Source: Anodontia alba (lineage: Eukaryota > Mollusca > Bivalvia > Lucinida > Lucinidae). From it: a stretch of 64,000 nucleotides of DNA. The DNA lies in assembly GCA_964016985.1 (NCBI GenBank), contig OZ024827.1, positions 56,050,137 through 56,114,136 on the forward strand, read 5' to 3'. Positions within the stretch are counted from its first letter, which is position 1. Every line of letters begins with the position of its first letter. The notes below the pieces were generated by a model, which saw only the letters and a program-made list of their open reading frames with translations, ran no database searches and was not told where the DNA came from. The position numbers were made by a program, and so were the translations under genes. Of the stretch, positions 34,429-44,690 are shown one piece after another.

Positions 34429-34880
34429 TCTACAAATGCTTCATCTCCATAACAACCATCTGACATCACTTCCTGAAGAAATGTCACAGATGAGAAATTT
34501 ACTGGTGCTAGTTCTTGCATTTAATCATTTCACCACAATTCCAAGTGTTCTTTTGATGTCCCAGGATTCCTTACTTAAGATTGACAGTTTAATAATGGCA
34601 GGAAATCATCTCCAAAATCTTCCATCTGATGTGCTAGAAAGAATGCAACACATAAAAAAAATCGACTTTAGAATGAATATGCTAGTTGTGTCAGCAAGTG
34701 AAGTGGTCAAGTTCCATTTGTTGGAACTAGTGACACATTTAGATGTGCGAGATAATAAAGTCTCAGATTTAGATGTGCGGGCTTTAAGAGCCTTGGAATA
34801 TTTAAACTGTGGCAGAAATTGTTTACACACACTTCAAGTAAATGGAGCAGCAATTAAAACACTTGTTGCAGCACAGAATG
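34429..34880 (+). CDS. Leucine-rich repeat exon, PHLPP-like phosphatase (partial)
   Basis: One 452 base exon, bounded by an acceptor (TTATCTTCTGTTTCAG before 34429) and a donor (GTAAGT from 34881). It reads open throughout in phase: LQMLHLHNNHLTSLPEEM, then LLVLVLAFNHFTTIP, LIMAGNHLQNLPSDVL, HLDVRDNKVSDLDVRAL, LEYLNCGRNCLHTLQVNG, AAIKTLVAAQNG. The spacing is that of leucine-rich repeats. The LDVRDNK...LEYLNCGRN run and the following IKTLVA resemble the LRR region of PHLPP, a PP2C-type phosphatase that dephosphorylates AKT and PKC. The PH and phosphatase domains would be in other exons outside the window. Another LRR protein remains possible. It is the only frame here that looks under selection. 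Confidence 0.7.
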
Positions 34881-36564
34881 GTAAGTTACTTAAGTTTATT
34901 TTTATGTAGCAAATTACCCTTTGCAGAGGGTTTTTTACCCCCCAAAATTTGACTTGTACCCCTAAAATTGAAGAGAGTATACTGCTATACATGTACATTG
35001 GTGGTATGAAAATAAGAAAACAGAGCTGATTTACTCCCAGTTTCAAAATGCAGTGGGAGCCCTGGTATTAAAAGCGGTGCTCTCACCAAATTTCCAAGCA
35101 AGCCAGAATCGTGAAAATGTCTTTATATACAGGCCCACAAGATCCCACTACGATCTGATGTTCCAGTGTACAAAATGTCAGCGTTGGTTCCATCTGGAGT
35201 GCCAAGAAATCAAACTGACTGCACCCCATTTGAAACATTCAAGAACTGTTAAATATTTGGAATGTCGAACAAAATGAAAACTGCATGTAGCAACTAAGTA
35301 AATAAAAAAAATGTTTCCCACAAATTTGTGTTACAAAAAATCTTGGAAGCATCAAGCACATGTGAATCATTTTCGAGCGCATTCAAGGAACTGATGCACC
35401 AAAGTATGCAATGGGGCTGCAGGCCCGCAAAACAAATCTATTGGCTGAAAGAGAGTTGGTACTGGCCTATGATTGGCCAGTTCCTGAAAACTCCAAAACA
35501 CTGCCCTCATTCCTGAAATGGGCAGTGTGCAATACTGCTTCCTTCAAAACCATTGGTTAGTTCAAATTGAAAATGGGGAACTTGAAACTTTTGGGGATCT
35601 CGAAACTGTCCACTGCGAACTAAATCAAACAATCAAGTGCAGCCAGAATGGAAACTAAATGAGAATGTCAAGGTCAAATAAACAACAGCTGGTGCCGCTA
35701 AAACGAAAGTAGCGAACTCAATTGGAATTTTAAAACTAGATTAAAAAGGTAATGTTTATATTAAATGTCTTTTTGAGCAACTGATTTTGCTTCATTTTCC
35801 CAGCCTTGCACTTAATACTTTTCTTGTATATGTGTATCTCTGATAGGGTCGGTCTTATTACCCCAGCACACCAGAGGACACCCCAAGACACTGGAGACAC
35901 CTAGGACACCTTTATTTATGCGTTTTAAATATATTTTTACTTTAAAAAAAATACAATTTTGTTTAAAAAGACATTTATTTACACTATAAAATACAAATTT
36001 ATTGATTTCCCCCGCAGTCATCATGATAAGGTTTTGTTTCAGTAGAATACCACTGTAAAGTAGAGAGTTAATGCTTACAGGTACTCATATCACTGAATGT
36101 CAACTTTGGGGTATCATCAATCGACAGTCCTGCGTTTGTTTATTAGGTGTTAAAGGGATAATCTGTTGTAATGGAATTAGCGACATATCCAGTAATCAAT
36201 GAACAAGCAGGTGTTTGCATAAGTAGCATTTACAAATAATTTACAGGTATTAATGTGATTAATGGTATAATCGGATACCTGTTATCTTCAGAAAAAAATA
36301 TGTATAGATTGATGGATAGATAGTAAGCTTTGATTTTCGTTTACTCTGGAAACAGTAATATGGTTAAATGAACAAACAAAATGTCCTAGGGTGATGATTA
36401 CATATTTATTTGTATTTCATATTATGTAGAGTGAAGCTTGCCCTTTATTTGAGTTTCTTTACATAAAAAATGTTGATAAATACTTGCATATTATATTTAT
36501 TTAACAGTTTTTATCCTTTCAGAGCATTTAACTTCTACGATTTTATGACAATAAACAATATTGA
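34881..36564. other. Presumed intron / intergenic DNA after the LRR exon
   Basis: AT-rich with no second LRR exon that I can find. The only frame with a motif is the PHD-like fragment at 35053-35277. A stretch near 35840-35910 (CAGCACACCAGAGGACACCC) is repetitive in appearance. The minus frame 35812-36024 has no domain. Confidence 0.4.
35053..35277 (+). pseudogene. PHD-finger-like fragment
   Basis: The frame reads FQCTKCQRWFHLECQEIKL and later KYLECRTK before a stop. The CxxCxRWFHxxC arrangement is that of the middle of a PHD zinc finger; the first Cys pair and the last CxxC pair are not clear. Such fingers occur both in chromatin proteins and in some retroelement proteins. It lacks splice sites and is probably a retroelement or gene fragment. 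Confidence 0.35.
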
Positions 36565-36791
36565 GGAATGTTGCCAGACTGTATAAAATCATTACCTGAC
36601 ATACTGACTTGGGAGTGAGTGGGTGTATTTCATACATATATACAAATAGGACCTGTTCCAGAATCCACGACGAAATACACCCACTCACTCCTGAGTCAGT
36701 ATGTCAGGTAATGGTTTTATTGACATTCTGCATATCGATCATTAAGCAGGGATGCATTACCAGACCAAGTTATACAGTCTGGCAACATTCC
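36565..36791. repeat. Fold-back (inverted) repeat
   Basis: The inner arms of about 42 bases are 36590-36631 and 36672-36713, near-perfect complements built on ATTACCTGACATACTGACT and GGGAGTGAGTGGGTGTATTTC, with a 40 base loop. Outer arms GGAATGTTGCCAGACTGTATA (36565-36585) and its complement (36771-36791) lie at unequal distance. It abuts the 3' end of the TatD relic. It could arise from an inverted local duplication or a small palindromic transposon. Confidence 0.8.
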
Positions 36792-36799
36792 TGTTGCAC

Positions 36800-38340
36800 A
36801 CCCTGACCAGCTTGTCAAAAGTCATACCAATCTTACGAGCAGCCCCCACAGCAACATCATATACTGTTACTGGTTGTTTTTCATCAAAATAAGGGGCATC
36901 TGTCTCTATGATCAAACGATCCTTATTCTATCCCAACAGTAACCAAGTTGCAGTTCCTATATCACGGAGAGACTTCCTGGAGATGCTAAAGTAACAGTTA
37001 GGAAGAGTTTTTCTCCAATCTTGTTTGTTTTGTTTGTTGAGGTTTTACGGCCCAGTCAACCCAATGGGGTCATGTCAAGCGCAGTCAGTTTACCTAACCA
37101 CACGTTTACTGGGCAGGCTTAGTCCTCTAAGCGGTTAACCAGTATTGTGCACATTCTTTTGCCAGAAACTGACAACTGCCCTTCTTGAATCAGCAGAAGA
37201 GAGAGAATGACCGTAGAAAATATTTCCTGATCAATCTCCACGAAAGAATGTTGCCGACCTCGGCGGGGGTTGAACCCGTGACCTCCTGGTCTCCAGTCGG
37301 ATGGCGCATCCAACTGAGCCACCGAGGCCGGCTTCTCCAATCTTGATACTCCTCTTCCTTCCCAATGAAACAATGGAGGTGTATACGGGCATTTTGAAGA
37401 CCATATTCCTTAAGGAGAGATAGTACCTTTTCGGCCGCCTTTCCATTACCATTATCCCTAACATGCAATACTAAAACCTTGTCTTCCTGCTACTTAAACA
37501 GCTGAAAGACAAGCCTCAGGAATTGCTTCTGCTCCTCGACCTTCCTATCCCTGCACATATCCATACTATAATTATAGTTAGTTGTGCAACCACAGGAAGT
37601 TGTGTAATCGAGACCAACTTCACCAATTCCCAAGCTATCAGGATGTTGACTAAGTTTAATTTTTAGTTTATTAATTAAGGATTTTGCCAAATTCGGCAAT
37701 ATTCTATGTGGATGGATACCAAGCGTGAATCTTACACAAGGATTTGGATGGATATGTCTATTTATGTCACACCACAAGTCCATATACATATAATTTGCTA
37801 TGCCATATATTAATTGGGCTGAGTCAGTCACTGTGCTATTCAGGCTTCCAGTTGAGGTGAGATAACTACCAGAGAGCCTATCCATGTGAAAATAGGAATC
37901 AATGATTCCCAATTTAAACATGGGATGTCCTTTCAGTGCCATGGATCCATCAATCATGATAGTGGTTCAGCGATTTAAAAGGAACTTTTGCCTCCTCACC
38001 TAGTCTTGTCAATAGTCGAATCATGATCAAGTAGTGTGACATGGCAATAATGCGTATAGGTCGAAATGCTGAATACCCGTCTGTAGTTAAAGGCTTTATG
38101 CCAGCTCTAGGGTCATACTCTCTAAGAAATACATATTCTTCCTCAGAGAATCTGAGGCAAGAAGGTGCTAGTCCAAGTTTGTCCGCACAGCCCCGGAGAT
38201 CACTGAAAGAGTCTAGACCAAGCTCCCGCATGATGAAAAAGAATACCCCATTCATCAGCAGGAACCAAGCCTGTAACAGTGACTCCCCAATGATGCCTCT
38301 GTGCCCTCGGCTGAGCTGAAACCTATTACGGCCATACACA
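36800..38340 (-). pseudogene. TatD-family hydrolase relic
   Basis: TatD proteins are metal-dependent DNases/hydrolases with a TIM barrel. On the minus strand: IIDSYFHMDRL (the HxH motif with its first His changed to Tyr), RFTLGIHPH, SLGIGEVGLDYT with the metal-binding Glu, then after a stop (about 37490) LHVRDNGNGKAAEKVL, ARIHLHCFIGKEEE, and past the SINE DRLIIETDAPYFDEKQPV with the closing Asp. The order and spacing fit the family. An upstream frame, 37950-38339, has no domain I recognise (FSEEEYVFLREYDPRAG) but overlaps its start and may belong to the same gene. A stop, a frameshift and a SINE break it. Similar TATDN2-like genes are said to be numerous in bivalves, but that is from memory. 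Confidence 0.65.
37024..37332 (-). mobile_element. tRNA-derived SINE with 13 bp target duplication
   Basis: Flanked by TTCTCCAATCTTG at 37011-37023 and 37333-37345. On the minus strand it starts GGCCTCGGTGGCTCAGTTGG (box A-like), has GGGTTCAACCCCCGCCG (box B-like), then a shared body (CAGTTGTCAGTTTCTGGC, GACCCCATTGGGTTGACTGG), and ends in CAACAAACAAAACAAACAAG. It interrupts the TatD relic. Two other copies are at 40329 and 41065. RNA polymerase III transcription and LINE-driven copying are expected of the class. Confidence 0.9.
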
Positions 38341-38849
38341 TCCCCTCAGATTTAAGACGTTTAAATGTTGGGAGTCTGTACTCCACAGATGCTACATGAA
38401 ATATGATGCTTAGCTCTTTTAGGAGGCATTTTGTTGATTTCTTGTATTGACAGAATCTGTTAGAAAAAAAAGAAAAGAAAATAACCTAGCCTTAGTAAAT
38501 TAGTTGTATCTTATCCTAGCTTGATTTTTATATATATATTTCACAGGAAGAATCCATACCTGTGATACATGTAATTGTACTGTATAAAAATAGAAAATCA
38601 GTTAAATTCTATACACAGTATAGAAGTTTTCTTCTTTTTTTTTTTTCTTTTTTTTTTTGTAAAGTATGCCAGATCAGCGACATGACCCATTGTTCTGTTA
38701 CAACCTACTGCTCCCGCATCCTTCACATCTATTTAACTGCGGTATCATTCATGGCAAGTAAACCCACAGCATAGTGAATGGCTAATCTGCCGTAAACACC
38801 ACTTGAGATAAAATTTGGATGAAATAAAATGATTATCCTCACACTAGCA
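38341..38849. other. Unassigned AT-rich stretch
   Basis: Contains a T-rich run near 38633-38660 and no supported gene. I looked for the 3' LTR of the neighbouring Ty3 element here and found only an 8-base TGTTACAA match at 38697. Confidence 0.4.
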
Positions 38850-39320
38850 ACATAGCATAGTATTAACCGGTATAAGGATAAAAATTTGATGATTACTCCC
38901 ATATTAGCAACACAGTGTAGTATTAGCCAATATGCGAACAAAAGTAAAAAATGGAATATTCCCATATTGGCAACACAGCATAGTATTAACCAATATGCGA
39001 ACAAGAGTAAAAAAATGGAATATTCCCATATTGGCAACACAGCATAGTATTAACCAATATGCAAAGAAGAGTAGAAATTGGAATATTCCCATATTGGCAA
39101 CACAGCATAGTATTAACCAATATGCGAACAATAGTAAAAAAATGGAATATCCCCATATTGCAACACAGCATAGTATTAGCCAATATAGGAATAAGAGTAA
39201 GAAAAATGAATATCCCCATACTGGCAACGCAGTGTAGTATTAACCAATATGGGAATAAAGTAAAAAATGGAGTATCCCCATACTGGCAGCACAACATAGT
39301 ATTAGCCAATATGGAATTAC
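38850..39320. repeat. Tandem array of ~64 bp monomers
   Basis: Seven to eight copies with CAACACAGCATAGTATTA, CCAATATGCGAACAA and TGGAATATTCCCATATTGGC. Copies are well conserved in the centre and more diverged at the edges, as expected of unequal exchange. Frames run through on both strands because the unit is stop-poor; none is a gene. It lies just past the pol stop of the Ty3 element. Confidence 0.85.
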
Positions 39321-39329
39321 TTTAAAAAT

Positions 39330-41064
39330 TTAGTCTCTAAAGCGGGCAGGAGTGTTGATTTTCTGACCTGCCCGAGTTTGCCTAGACATAGACTGAGTGT
39401 CTGATGTGGAAACAGACATTGGCTCGCCAGATGGAATCTGTGATGCAATATCAGCAACTGCCCCCAAGTCACTGTCATCAGTTATGTCATCCCCCAGCAT
39501 GTAGGGAAGAGTAGCATCTGGATCGTTTTCCCATATTTGAGACAAGCCATTTGGGTCAAATGACCCTGCAATTGGAAAACTATCCAGATCCAATACGTCA
39601 GTGCCCGACCTTTGGTCCATATTCCCATCTATTGGCAGAGTTTGCACCAACTCATGTCGCTTCCTCTGCAGCCATATCGGGAAACTAGAATCATGGCAGG
39701 GCATTAGTCTGTCATGGTGAATCAATGACCATCATTTTCTGTCTTCGAGGACATAGAGAGGGGGCCGTGAAACAGTTACTAGAAAGGGTCCAACATAGGG
39801 TGGCCTTAGCATTTTGCTAATCCCAATCTTGGTTGACGAGTCCCTTAAATAGACAACGTCACCTACTTGATAAGGGTGTCCGAATACCCTGATATCGTAA
39901 TCTCTCTTTTGGCGCATTTGAGTTTTGCCAATCGTCTCTCTGGCCAGGCTGTGTACATTAGCGAGATTATGGTTTAATGTGGCAACCCAGTTTGGTGGGT
40001 CCTGGGGAGTATGCCTTTGAAGGCCAAGAAGCAGGTCTAAGGTTAGATTGTTTCTCTCCCGAGCATCATCATGTTAGCTGAAAATCCAGTGGATTTGTTT
40101 TTCATTGAGTGTAGGGCCATCAAAGTAAGGGGAAGATTCTCATCCCATCTCTTAATACCTCTAGACAGATAGGATCTATTTTGAAGAATGACTCTATTGA
40201 AAACTTCCACCTGACCATGTCCAGAGGGATGATAAGGTGTAGTTCTTGTTTTTGTGATTTCCATTTGTTTACAGAAGGCCTGGAATAAATCACTCTCAAA
40301 ATTTCTGCCCTGGTCACTGTGGACCTCAGGCCTCGGTGGCTCAGTTGGATGCGCCGTTCGACTGGAGACCAGGAGGTCGTGGGTTCAACCCCCGCCGAGG
40401 TCAGCAACATTCTTTCGTGGAGATTGATCATGATTCAAGAAGGGCAGTTGTCAGTTTCTGGCTAAAGAATGTGCACAATACTGGTTAACCACTTGGAGGA
40501 CTAAGCCTGCCCAGTAAACGTGTGGTTAGGTAAACTGACCGCGCTTGACATGACCCCATTGGGTTGACTGGGCCGTAAAACCTCAACACAAACAAACACT
40601 GTGGACCTCAAGAGGGCATCCGAAAGTGACAATGAAATGATTTAGGAGAGCTTTTGCTGTCAATTCTGCATTTTGGGCAGGCAAAGATGCTAGCTCTACC
40701 CATTTGGTGAATTGATCCACCATAACAAGAACATATTGGTTTCCTGATCTACTGGGTGTAAATAGTCCTAGGATGTCAAGATGGACTTGTTCCATAGGAT
40801 ATCCTGCATGGTACGTGCCTAAAGGACTTCTAGGAGTACGATTCCTCTTTTTGTTTTGATTACATATTGAGCACTGCTTGACATATATGTCACTGTCTCT
40901 GGTCATACCATACCAATAGAATCTCCCATTCAGTCTGTCTAATGTTTTAGACTGGCCGAGATGACCCGAGTCTTTGGAATCATGGCAGCGGTACAAAACT
41001 TTCTATCTCAGACTGTGGGGTACTACTAAACATCTGGAGTGGCCTTCATGGTATGACCAGTCAT
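39330..41064 (-). pseudogene. Ty3 integrase and C-terminal tail, with SINE inside
   Basis: Integrase inserts the DNA copy. Minus strand: a zinc-binding HDSKDSGHLG...CSICNQNKKRNR (HHCC), then MEQVHLDILGLFTPSRSG with the first catalytic Asp, VMVDQFTKWVELASLP. The second Asp would be in EVHSD, cut by the SINE at 40329-40596. Beyond it come TTPYHPSGHGQVEVFNR with the catalytic Glu, and FSANMMMLGRETI. The C-terminal part reads YDIRVFGHPYQVGDVVYLRD, then PPYVGPFLVTV and HHDRLMPCHDSSFP, the usual integrase tail. An acidic tail runs to 39330. Frames shift at about 39920 and 40040. Confidence 0.85.
40329..40596 (+). mobile_element. tRNA-derived SINE with 14 bp target duplication
   Basis: CACTGTGGACCTCA flanks it at 40315-40328 and 40597-40610. 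It starts GGCCTCGGTGGCTCAGTTGG, lacks the middle part present in the copy at 37024 (a shorter copy), and ends CCTCAACACAAACAAA. It lies in the integrase catalytic region, opposite to the host element's strand. Confidence 0.9.
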
Positions 41065-41386
41065 GCTGGCCTCGGTGGCACAGTTGGATGGGCTGTCCAA
41101 CTGGAGACCAGGAGATCGCGGGTTCAACCCCCGCCAAGATCGACAACATTCTTTCGTGGAGATTGATCATGAAATATTTTCTACGGTCATTCTCTCCCTT
41201 CCACTGATTCAAGAAGGCTGATTCAAGAAGGGCAGTTGTCAGTTTCTGGCGAAAGAATGTGCACATTACTGGTTAACCATTTAGAGGACTAAGCCTGCCG
41301 AGAAAATGTGTGGTTAGGTAAACTGACCGCACATGACATGACCCCATTGGGTTGACTGGGCCATAAAACCTCAACACAAAGAAACA
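41065..41386 (+). mobile_element. tRNA-derived SINE with 12 bp target duplication
   Basis: ATGACCAGTCAT flanks it at 41053-41064 and 41387-41398. The full-length form starts GCTGGCCTCGGTGGCACAG and includes a short TGATTCAAGAAGG duplication in the middle (41205-41235). It lies between the RNase H linker and integrase of the Ty3 element. Confidence 0.9.
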
Positions 41387-41395
41387 ATGACCAGT

Positions 41396-43198
41396 CATAG
41401 TACCCAACACCATCCTGTATGCTAAGCTGGTCCCTTAAGAACCAGATGGACCTAGTTTCTGGACTGCTTAGCTGTAATTCTCTAACAGATGTATGATGGT
41501 AGTTTTCCAACCATATGAGGACAACACCCACATTTGAGTCTTTAAATTGCTCTTCCCTAAGCTGGACATAGGACATATTCTCCACCCAATTGGAGACCGC
41601 TTGGTTGCCAGGCGATGCCTGATTCACATCCTGGACACTAATATTGCATAGTGCAAGTGACACTACATAATCTATGTCATCATTGAATCTAGCTCACTGA
41701 TGATGCGCCCTCCTACAATATGCATAACCCGCACATGGGAGGTTGTTAACCCGAATGCCCGCCCTATAGCAGTCACATTCTTGCAGCGTGCCGTTTATGT
41801 GACTCGGGGCATCCGCGTTGTTGTGAAACATACCTTTTCGATGTATAATTTCGAAATCATATTGTGGCAATTCTTCTATCCAACGCGCAAGTTGACCTTC
41901 AACATGATGGAACCGGGTCAACCAAGTCAGGGAATTATGATCTGTTCTGATGAGAAAGAACCGTTCCAGTAGATAATGGCAAAATTGACGACAGAATTTT
42001 ACAATGGCTAGAAGTTCTTAACGCGTTGTACAGTAATTCCGATGTTCTTTTAAAAGTAAATGGTTGGCGTAGCAGATGGGCTTCAATGTTCCATTTTGAA
42101 ATTGAGTTAATTCCGCGGCTATCTGGCTACCACACGCATCTGTGTCAAGCACAAATAAACCGTCTGGAACTGGATGACTTAAAAGTGGTGCAGATATGGC
42201 AAGGGTTTTCAGTTCTTCGAAGCAGACCTGATGGCGGTCGGCCCAGATAAACTCCCTTACATGTGCAGGTTTGTATAGGTCAGCAGAGACCCTCGCGAAA
42301 GATGGGATATGTGCAAGATGATAGTTCATAAAACCCAAAAATGACAATAATTGTTTTGAGTTTTGTGGAACTAGCCATTTCTTAACAACTTCTTATTTGT
42401 CCGGCAAAATTGTGACCCCGTCTTCGTTAACCAATTTTCCAAGAAATGCCACTTCCTGTTTGAAGAACTGGCACTTCCTGGGTTTAAATTTAAGATTGTG
42501 CTCCCAGAAACGGAGAAACACTTTGCGCAATGCTGCCATTGTGTCCCTAAAATTGGTTCCAAGAACAATGATGTCATCCAGATACACAATGACCTGGTCC
42601 CACGTCAAACCCCTTAGCACAAGATTCATGGCCTTCTGAAACGTTGCAGGGGCTGTGCATAATCCCATGGCCAAGCGAGTCCAGTGATAGCTACCAAATC
42701 ATGTACTGAATGAGGTCTTGTTCTTGGAGTTTTCCTCAAGTGGTAATTTTGATAGTAGCCACTGCATAAGTCCAAGACGCAAAACAGACGCTTTCCGTAC
42801 AATGAATCCAAACAGTCTTCAATCAGGGGGAGACTAAAACTGTCTTTGATTGTTTTGGAGTTCAAGGCTCTGTAGTCAATGCAATACCGCAACTCCCCAG
42901 ACTTTTTCCTTACCAGAACAGGAGCTGTGGACCATTAAGAGGCTGAAGGCTCAATGACCTTCTGTTTTAGTAATTTTTCAATATATTCTTGTTCTTGTTT
43001 TTGGAACTGGAGTAGAGTGCGCCTAAAGTTTTCAGCAATTGGAATTTCATCATAAGTGTTAATTTTATGTTCCACTCCAGAGTTCAAACAGCCTATATCA
43101 AAATCATCTCTTGAGAAAATATCAGGAAATCCCAAAAGCAGTTGTTTAAATTGTGTTTTCTGTTCCTCCGAAAGTTCTGAAATATTATCCTGATACAT
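41396..43198 (-). pseudogene. Ty3 reverse transcriptase / RNase H
   Basis: Minus strand from high to low: YIEKLLKQKVIEPSAS, RKKSGELRYCIDYRALNSKT, KRLFCVLDLCSGYYQ, then after a frameshift at about 42660 MGLCTAPATFQKAMNLVLRG and QVIVYLDDIIVLGTNF with an intact YLDD. The thumb has FLRFWEHNLKFKPRKCQFFK. RNase H has LFVLDTDACGSQIAAELTQF (first catalytic Asp) and later QLARWIEELPQYDFEIIHRK. A linker toward integrase is at 41396-41663. Stops near 43198/42935, 42370 and 41694 split the frame. The domain is ordinary for the Ty3 group. Confidence 0.9.
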
Positions 43199-43216
43199 GT
43201 CTTTTAAATATTCTGG

Positions 43217-43979
43217 TCAATCTACCCCAGCCCTAGTAAAATCCACAGATCCTGAATGTTTAATGTCTGTTTTGAATACATTGAACTTAGGAGAATTATC
43301 CGGTAAGGTATCAGCTGGTTCAGCATGTCCGACCAATTTTCCTTTCTTAAAGGTCACATAACTGCTTGAGTCATTAATGACTTCAACAGTCATGGATGAA
43401 GTCTGGGAATTGCCATACACATGTGACAACAGAACCTTATCTAATGGTGATGGCTCAAAAATAAAGGAACAATCTATTGGATCGTCCAAGCACACATCGA
43501 CATAGCCCACGGTGTTCGGTGGTATGACTGTGCGCCTGGAGACCTTAACTTGGGATATTTGCAGCACTGGTGACTTCTCTATGTGCACAGGGACCCTCTC
43601 TCCAGATATCTTCAAATAATTTTTTTCCAGGTCTAATATACAGCCTGTTGCCTTCAAGAAGTCCAACCAAAGAAGACATTTGTCTTTAATTAGGGCAACG
43701 CAAACAATGTGCAGAAATGTTTGTGTACCAACATTGATAGGAAAATTGTACACGAGCTGGCCATGCACCTTCTCCTATCCCTGTTAGCACACAACTCGGG
43801 CCCAGATCCCCAGGCTGAAAAACTCTAGAGAAAAGATCCCTCTGAACCAACATCACCATTGCTGCACTGTCATTAATGGCCCCTGTCATATGGCCATTTA
43901 ACAGCGTGACCACAGTAGCTGTCAAATTTCTGTGACTTGGAAGAGTTACCCTCCAATAAACCACATCTGCGACCAACAT
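43217..43979 (-). pseudogene. Ty3 aspartic protease region
   Basis: The protease cleaves Gag and Pol. The frames overlap at 43686-43768. The usual DTG/DSG active site appears as INDSAAM in LLNGHMTGAINDSAAMVMLV, so the Asp is present but the Gly is Ala. The frame continues IVCVALIKDKCLLWLDFLKA (the LLGxDFL-like flap block), ILDLEKNYLKI and a long linker to RT. One frameshift separates the two halves. Confidence 0.7.
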
Positions 43980-43989
43980 CAGACTGGAC

Positions 43990-44690
43990 TAAGCATTTGT
44001 CGCCTACATGCTTAGTCCTTTGGTGTTTAATGACGACTGCCTATCTGGTACAGGGGTCTGTGTAGGGTGGTCTGGAGGTTTAGGACCTGGACTCCGGTCC
44101 GATGGGGATCTATTATCCCGAAATGATTCCTGACCACCAGGTCTGGGAGAGTATCACAATCTTTGACTGGGAAATCCCTCCCTTCTAGGTGATGGTGACC
44201 TTGGTTGACCCATATCAGGTATATAATTCGGGTACCCCCTTCCTTGGGGATAACTGCCTCTCTGAGCGTGCCCAGAGTAAGCTGGTTTTAAATTATCCCT
44301 AGAGCTGTCTGGATATGGCGGGTATCTATTATTGGGATAGCCCCTGTGGGGTGACAAGGAACCTTGATTGTATGGATTATTATACTGGTATGGTGACCAT
44401 GGTACTTGGGACTGTACTGGGTAATTGTATGAGGTTTGTGGGTTTTGGCCTGAATAATTATAGGTTTGGGGCGAGGCTGGTTGACCATAACCATAACCTC
44501 TGTTTGGGTTTTGAAATGGTTTGAAACACGGTTTTGAAATGGATATGGACTTCTTGTTGCGGTTCTACCTCTGGTCTCCATATTGTATTTATGGTCAGGC
44601 CAGTACCCTAGGTCGTGGGACCCCGATGTGTAGCATCTAGATGGGGATGGTGAACCCCTCTTCATCATAAGGGTATTCACTGATTTTTAT
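43990..44690 (-). pseudogene. Ty3 Gag C-terminal, Pro/Tyr/Arg-rich part
   Basis: Frames 44154-44357 and 44288-44680 are rich in Pro, Gly, Tyr, Asn, Arg: RGYPNNRYPPYPDSSRD, GSYPQGRGYPNYIPDMGQP. This is a low-complexity RNA-binding-like tail. No CCHC knuckle was recognised. The region is cut on its upstream side by the array element at 44690. Confidence 0.55.

Noticed and set aside
35053..35277. Next exon of the PHLPP-like gene
   Set aside because: It shows a PHD-like Cys pattern, not LRR, and has no acceptor/donor pair; listed as a fragment only.
38697..38704. TGTTACAA match to the end of the candidate LTR
   Set aside because: Only eight bases agree; the following sequence differs, so no 3' LTR can be called.
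38932..39237. Overlapping open frames on both strands in the 64 bp array
   Set aside because: The repeat unit lacks stops in several frames; no start or domain.
38850..39320. CRISPR-like array
   Set aside because: There are no unique spacers; the whole unit repeats, and the DNA is eukaryotic.
40329..40410. Possible tRNA gene
   Set aside because: The tRNA-like head is part of a SINE with target duplications and a shared body; the cloverleaf is imperfect.
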